Shown here piece after piece: positions 32,404-37,477 of a stretch of DNA of 37,477 nt (its first letter is position 1; every line of letters starts with the position of its first letter). Both the position numbers and the translations under genes were made by a program. The stretch is from positions 1 to 37,477 of the forward strand of contig NCSJ02000390.1 in NCBI GenBank assembly GCA_002812745.2, read 5' to 3'. The DNA is from Scytalidium lignicola. Taxonomy: Eukaryota; Ascomycota; Leotiomycetes. The notes under the pieces are model-generated. The model did not search any database and was not told where the DNA came from. It was given only the letters and a program-made list of their open reading frames with translations.

Positions 32404-33360
32404 CTAATTTTAGCTATATTTTCTTAGAAGTTTTTCTCAAATTGTTTAAAGATAAGATATTCCTTAACAGAAAAGTATACTAATTAAAGCTCTGTCACTA
32501 TCTCCTTATTATAGTTATTAACTAGCCTTATTATAAGAAATACTAAACCTGAACATATTTTCATGATTTCCTCGAAATTTAACATTATTAAGCTAAGATC
32601 AAATTGAAGATCTCCAGCAAAGTCAACCATTATTACATTTACAGCCTCTTTAATTGTTAAAAGCTGTTCTGAATAAGTGAAACTGTAAAATCCTAATTAT
32701 ATCATCTTAATCTTTTTTGTTAATATCCGCTAAAATTCGAGCATATATTTCCTCTAATATCTTAAGTAAAAGTTTTAGTGATTTTCAAAGTTTCCGAAGA
32801 TTTAAGCATTCTTACAAACTATCAAGTTAGCATACAGCCCATCTGAACTTATCAAATTGATAAGTATCTTTTTAAAGCAACTTAAAAATATAAATCTTAC
32901 ATTCTGTCTGCCTTTTCCATGAGCCCAATTTCAATTTCGTTTTACACAGATGAGTTAGAGTGCCATCTTTCAAATCCACGATTCTTTTATAACCGATTGC
33001 AGACATACGCACGAATATCGGAATCTACGAGGCCTTGCTGAATAAAAATAAAGTTATCTTGACTTAGCCAACGTCTCAGTTCTAGTTTAATTCCAGCTTC
33101 TTCTCGACCAGTAGCAAGAATTTTGATATTGGTTTCTTCAAATTCTAACGGTTCTTTTATCTCCTCAAGTAGATCTTGTCTCGTTATGCATTCGTCTAAA
33201 ACATCTATAATAATTTGAATTTCTTCAACATGACTCATCATATGTTTAAAAGTCTCAATGAGGTCTTTAGTTGGTGGCTGCCCATCTCTACATTGTGAAA
33301 ACAATGCATCAAGTTCCTTTCGAGAATTTTCAATCCAAAGTTCGCAAAGGAGCTGAGAAA
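32404..33360 (-). pseudogene. NACHT domain part of the broken NLR-type gene, P-loop missing
   Basis: The minus-strand frame 33304-32987 reads FSQCRDGQPPTKDLIETFKH, IIIDVLDECITR (Walker B with DxxDEC), ILATGREEAG and LVDSDIRAYVCNRL, the arrangement of fungal NACHT NTPases. Upstream, LLCELWIENSRKELDAL extends it in another frame to about 33360. Downstream to 32404, broken frames give EIEIGLMEKADRM, VRMLKSSETL and later blocks of the winged-helix-like region. The Walker A P-loop, expected about 60-100 residues before Walker B, is absent: that DNA is the end of the DUF4238 gene. So the gene is 5'-truncated, RIP-damaged and split. Fungal NLRs act in non-self recognition and programmed cell death. 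Confidence 0.8.
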
Positions 33361-35745
33361 ACAGGATAAACTATCTTGAAAAAGACTGACTTCAAATCTT
33401 CCAAGTCAGAACTACGCAGCCTGTTGCTTAAGATTTCGGAAAACTCGTTCTCGATCAGGACTCTGGTCCCCAACTCAATATTTTCTTCTTCCGTCAAAAA
33501 AGGATTGCTATTTTCTTCAAAAATTATGCCTTCTGAAAGCATATGATAATGTCTTTGCGCTTTTTCTTCAATTGTTGGGATACCTTCATAGCGCTTTTAG
33601 TATATAAGTTAGATATTAGGTTACAGCTTAACTTACCGCAGTCACGGATGCTTCCTATATAGTACCTATGTTAGAATATATATTACCCCGAAAATGCACG
33701 CATTTGCGGGAGAACATACCTGAGGGTCCTACAACAATGAGACTTGTTTTAATAAACTTCGCCATTTCAACATTATTTCGACTAACCCGCGAATCCAGAT
33801 CAAAGTATGGGCTTTGAATCTGCTGGATTTGATTTAAAGTAGAAAACCACATAAGTTGGGATAACTTATTACCTTCAAATATGTGACCGGCTGTATTTTG
33901 GTTAGCTTTATGGCATATTTTCAATGAACTCTTAGAAGGGACCACCTTTGGCGATAACGTCCTCTGGCCCTTCAAGGAAGTCGGGAGAGACATGATGTAA
34001 TTCTAGTTTATATCTCTCAGTATTACCCCGAAGTGCCATGTTTCGGATGCGTTTGAGATAAAACCAAAGGCGGCGCACTGGAAGTTGGCAGAAAATTTCG
34101 CCCACTTGCTCTCGAATCTGCTCTCTAAAACTCTCATCTAAGCCTTTAGACCACACATCAACTTTTATTCTTAGCTTAACCATTCGCTGAGATTGTTCCA
34201 TATCATACAGCAAGATATCAATGGATCCACCTATTCAAATCAGTGACAGTTATATTCCTTTCTGTCGGTATGCTGACCGAGTTTAGCATAAATCTTCATG
34301 AACTCACTGGGTTCTTTCGGCGTAACCTGTTTGAAGAGTTGAGTCCAAACTTCATTTGCTCCGTCTATCTCTTCTTCAAGATTCCACGTCTGTTGTGTTT
34401 TAAAAGTTGTTTCTACTCTCGACCCCTGTCTCTCGACTACTAGCCCAAGTTTCTTCAAGTGAGCCAACCTTGAATCATCTGGGTTGTTGCTCACTTGCTT
34501 AAACCCATAAGATGACAGTTTCAAGTAATATTCAACTGCTCTTAGGAACCCTAGATTAGATTTGAAGACAATTTTTGAAGCATGGATTGATTCTTCCAAC
34601 ATAACTGTGTTAATTTTTTGCACATGATCTGTTCCGATTGGAAAGTATCGGAAGCAAAACTTATGGTTTGCTCGAAGGCTGCCATCTTCACCATCCGCTA
34701 ACTCGAACCTACCATTTACTATCTTGGTGTATGAATTACGTGGTTTTGTGACTGGTAAATCCGCCAATACAGATGACGCGGCATGAGGTCTATTATGCTG
34801 GAGAACATTGTGAAGGTAGAGCTCTTCCCTTTCCTTTTTTATGTTTTCGTATGCATCCTCCTCTTTAATTGGCAACATCAAGCTTCGAAGCACCATAATT
34901 AACTGTGGGGATACGACAGCAAACATATGGAACTCGGTGTATGTTTCGATACTTTTGCCGGTGCTTGAATCCACCCGACCACTTACTGGCCCCTCATGAA
35001 TACCGTAGCCATTTTCCGTTAAAATGAACTCATCATCTTCGTTCTCGGGTGTACATAGAGCAAGGTACATCATTTCCGTATGTGAAATATACCACATCGC
35101 ATCAGGAGGATAAATTCGTTCGGTCAATCTCTTCGGCCACTCTTTCTTAGCATCCATCTTCAGGTCTAAGATGCCCTTTATATTATCAAACCATACGTCG
35201 AGCGGACGTTTAAATCCTTTTTCGCTCATGTATAATAACATCTGGTCTCTATCATCCTCGCAATAATCTTCCATGTTTTCATGAAAATAACGGCGGTGCA
35301 TGCCTAAAGTTCGGTATTTCATAATAAAGAGGAATTTACGAAGTTCATTCCGATCTGGACGACTTATCCACACCTCTGTAGTCCCAGCTTCGAAAGTTTT
35401 GCGAATCGTTTGAATTATCCTGGCAGCGCGGCTCTCAAGCTTTGAGAGTTCCTCTTCCAAATAATGTTGGTTGGCGGTATTTGCGAAGTCACGATACATA
35501 TCCGTTAGCCCAAATGTTCTGCTCAAGGGAAGTTCTTTCACCTCTGCCTCTGCACTGGCTAAATCCAGTGCATTTAGCATAGGTTCATCTACACTAGGGC
35601 GTCCTTTTCCTTTGTTTCTCCCATTTCTGCGTGGTCCTCTACGAGAGCAGCTCTTCGGGCTTTCAAATTTATGCGTAAAATTCCTAAGAATGAACCGTGG
35701 GATGAAGTGGTGATATTGGGACTTTGTTGGCCTAAACTCTGCCAT
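33330..35745 (-). CDS. Fungal DUF4238 protein, five exons
   Basis: Exons on the minus strand, 35745-34278, 34230-33946, 33890-33720, about 33650-33637 and 33593-33330, keep frame and give 733 aa. The N-terminus MAEFRPTKSQYHHFIPRFIL (Y-H-H-x2-P-x-F) is the DUF4238 opening motif (PF14022). The rest is the helical DUF4238 core and a C-terminal extension rich in RIKVDVWSKGLDE and EIFCQLPVRR. Function unknown; DUF4238 is found in bacteria and fungi. Exon 4 is a micro-exon of 14 bp (or 18 bp with a different exon-3 donor); both restore frame into RYEGIPTIEE. Intron 1 has a less usual GTCAGC donor. No premature stop or RIP damage. The 3' end overlaps or abuts the truncated NACHT fragment of the NLR pseudogene. 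Confidence 0.82.
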
Positions 35746-37036
35746 AACTAATGACTATGACTTGTCCTCACGCGATATATTTGTTAAATATCTGATTTAA
35801 ACAAGATTTGAAGACATTTTTTTAAGATTTGAGAAGACCAACAAGCATGAATTTTTACGCGCCCATCATAAGACTGTGTGAGTTGGCATCCTGGTGAATT
35901 ATGTTGATGACTCAGCTGTGTAACCTGAGAGAATCGGTTTAATTCGATGTTAGAAGCAAGCTATATGTATCAGAATGCATCAAATATTATATCGGATTAA
36001 ACGTGTTAGTTGAAATATAAGGGTATTCAATGGCCGGGCAATTAGAGATCCTCTTTTGTCTGACGTCTGTACTGCATCACCAGCAGCCTACGGCCGTTGG
36101 CTTCTTTTAGTATGCTTACAGGCCTAAGGCCCTGTAAACGAAGCCCTCTAGAGCCTGCAGCCTGTCAGGCTTGTGTTTATCCCCCTGGAGTACTTGTCAC
36201 CTGCAATGCTTAGGACTAGCAATTGGTGGGGTTTCTGGCTAGATTAGAGAAAAAATACAGTGATTGTATAATCTTAATTAAGAAAACTAGATGACTTTTC
36301 GTGCCATTTATGCCAAGGTTTGAGTAAATTACAGTATAGTATTAGATCAGGGATTGTTGTGAAAGGGTGTTTTGAGGGGAGAGGGTGAGGTTGTAAAAAT
36401 AAGCTAATACTATATTTGTGGGTTTGGAGACCAATTCGCACTCTATTCTAGAGTTAAACATCCGTAATATATACCACATTCAAGTTGCACTATAACAATA
36501 AGGTAACCACTACCATTATCTAGTCTATGTTCACTCTGTACACAAAACTGTTTGACAGTATTATACCTTTCAGAATATGTAACCCTTTGAAGGAGGCCCT
36601 CAATACAAATCTCCTCTTCTCCTTTTAGTAAAGAAGATATTTCATAATATAACAGCCTAGTCCTCTATCCACAATCATCGTTCATGGGCAAGTCTCCCCA
36701 GAAGCTGTAGGCCAATCAATCCCTTGATATTCTACAGTAATTCTTTCTCTCTTATACTTTGCATTCAGTTAATAAGCTTGCCGCTCTTACTAAGGCAGTA
36801 ATCACCCTAGGCTTACCCTTAGCTTAGCTAGCTCACCTTGTATCTATGTAATTAAGTTATACTTAACGTATTTCCTACTTGGTCAGATTACCCAGATACT
36901 CAGATCACTAAAAATTTACTGTAAAATTAAGTAAAATCACTTTTTTACAAATATTCATCCAGATTAAGCCTAGCCAGAAGTCGGATTATAACAATTACTA
37001 GTGATATATCTTGTAGTCATAATATAGTCCCTTGTC
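35746..37036. other. 5' flank of the DUF4238 gene and gene-poor spacer
   Basis: 35746-36030 is the likely promoter region. 36035-36240 is a GC-richer patch with several short inverted words (for example AGGCCTAAGGCCCTG), unexplained. 36240-37030 is AT-leaning; its minus strand around 36560-36640 reads GEEEICIEGLLQRVTY, which looks protein-like, but no frame continues. Confidence 0.35.
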
Positions 37037-37477
37037 TCAAGTCCAGATCCAATTACGTACATTCTCTTCAACAAAGAGTAATATACTCCACCTTATAACC
37101 GTAGCTAGTTTATATCTCATGTCACTAACTATTTGTAGGTCTAAAGGAGCAAAAGGCAACACATATGCTTGTGCATTACCCTCTAGTCTAAGAATTTCCA
37201 TCTCTTTCAGAATAGGCCATGGCCCCTTTAATAACGTAAGTAAAATGTATCTCAAAAAATTTTTGTCCATAAGTCTACCTCCTACTGATTTCGGACGACC
37301 ACCTCAACAGAATGCACAAGTACCACTTGTCTTATTCACTATGCCCTGCTCAAATGTTAATTGCCAGAGAGTGCTATACACAAATCCAATGAATGAAGCC
37401 TATTCCTCATATCTCTGCTCGTCTATCGTTGATGACCAGAAAATGTCCTTTTCATGATCTTGTCCGCCTGATCGTAG
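37037..37477 (-). pseudogene. Unrecognised gene remnant at window edge
   Basis: The minus-strand frame 37270-37037 (MDKNFLRYILLTLLKGPWPI...VRNWIWT) and the interrupted sequence before it (FEQGIVNKTSGTCAFC, GGRPKSVGG) have protein-like composition. Two stops interrupt the upstream part and the window ends at 37477. With the block at about 36560-36640 it may belong to one decayed gene. I do not recognise the family. Confidence 0.3.

Noticed and set aside
33655..34213. Two overlapping minus-strand frames as separate small genes
   Set aside because: They join in frame with the 501-codon frame upstream through normal introns as exons 2 and 3 of the DUF4238 gene.
34243..35713. Plus-strand frames (66 and 80 codons) opposite the DUF4238 gene
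   Set aside because: They are antisense shadows of the coding exons with no independent signal.

Overview
The window looks like nuclear DNA of a filamentous ascomycete (Pezizomycotina). Genes carry short 43-78 bp introns, the proteins belong to fungal families (TRI12 transporter, bZIP with DUF3425, fungal DUF4238, NACHT-ankyrin), and the transposons are Fot1/pogo, Tc1/mariner, hAT-like and Ty1/copia types. Many elements carry one-directional transition damage (CAG, CAA, CGA or TGG turned into stops), the signature of repeat-induced point mutation (RIP). Single Ns sit beside homopolymers and look like assembly artefacts.

Layout. 1-8290 is a transposon graveyard: a Tc1 remnant inserted in a copia LTR, a GC-rich host gene fragment (2440-2672) cut by a second Tc1 remnant, a well-preserved Fot1/pogo element (3953-5840), a copia reverse transcriptase fragment, a hAT-like MITE (6443-6906) and a RIP-eroded chromodomain/AT-hook unit. 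8353-11319 holds dying or truncated host genes: a short-chain dehydrogenase pseudogene, an unrecognised remnant and an aldehyde dehydrogenase N-terminus. 12074-19983 is the healthy island with three multi-exon genes whose splices keep frame: a divergent P1B copper-type ATPase (853 aa), a TRI12-family MFS transporter (590 aa) and a bZIP/DUF3425 regulator (502 aa). 20218-27448 is very AT-rich: two MITE-like elements, two copia pol remnants, two further hAT-like MITE copies and a copia LTR. 27928-28383 is a less damaged chromodomain/AT-hook unit. 28850-33360 is a reverse-strand NACHT-ankyrin (NLR-type) pseudogene split by a three-level nest of TA-flanked elements. 33330-35745 is an apparently intact five-exon DUF4238 gene (733 aa) whose 3' end abuts the NLR fragment. 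35746-37477 shows little beyond an unrecognised remnant.

Working together. The ATPase, transporter and bZIP genes are adjacent and could be a small metal- or metabolite-handling unit, but only proximity supports this. The ATPase is the oddest gene: reading frame and splice sites are intact, yet three P-domain signatures are altered (DKTGT to DNTGT, TGD to TGG, GDG to GDN), as in a pseudo-pump or specialised paralogue. The other strong signals are the nested transposons inside an NLR, the chromodomain/AT-hook unit present in two inverted copies, and a non-autonomous hAT-like family with a clean 8-bp target duplication.
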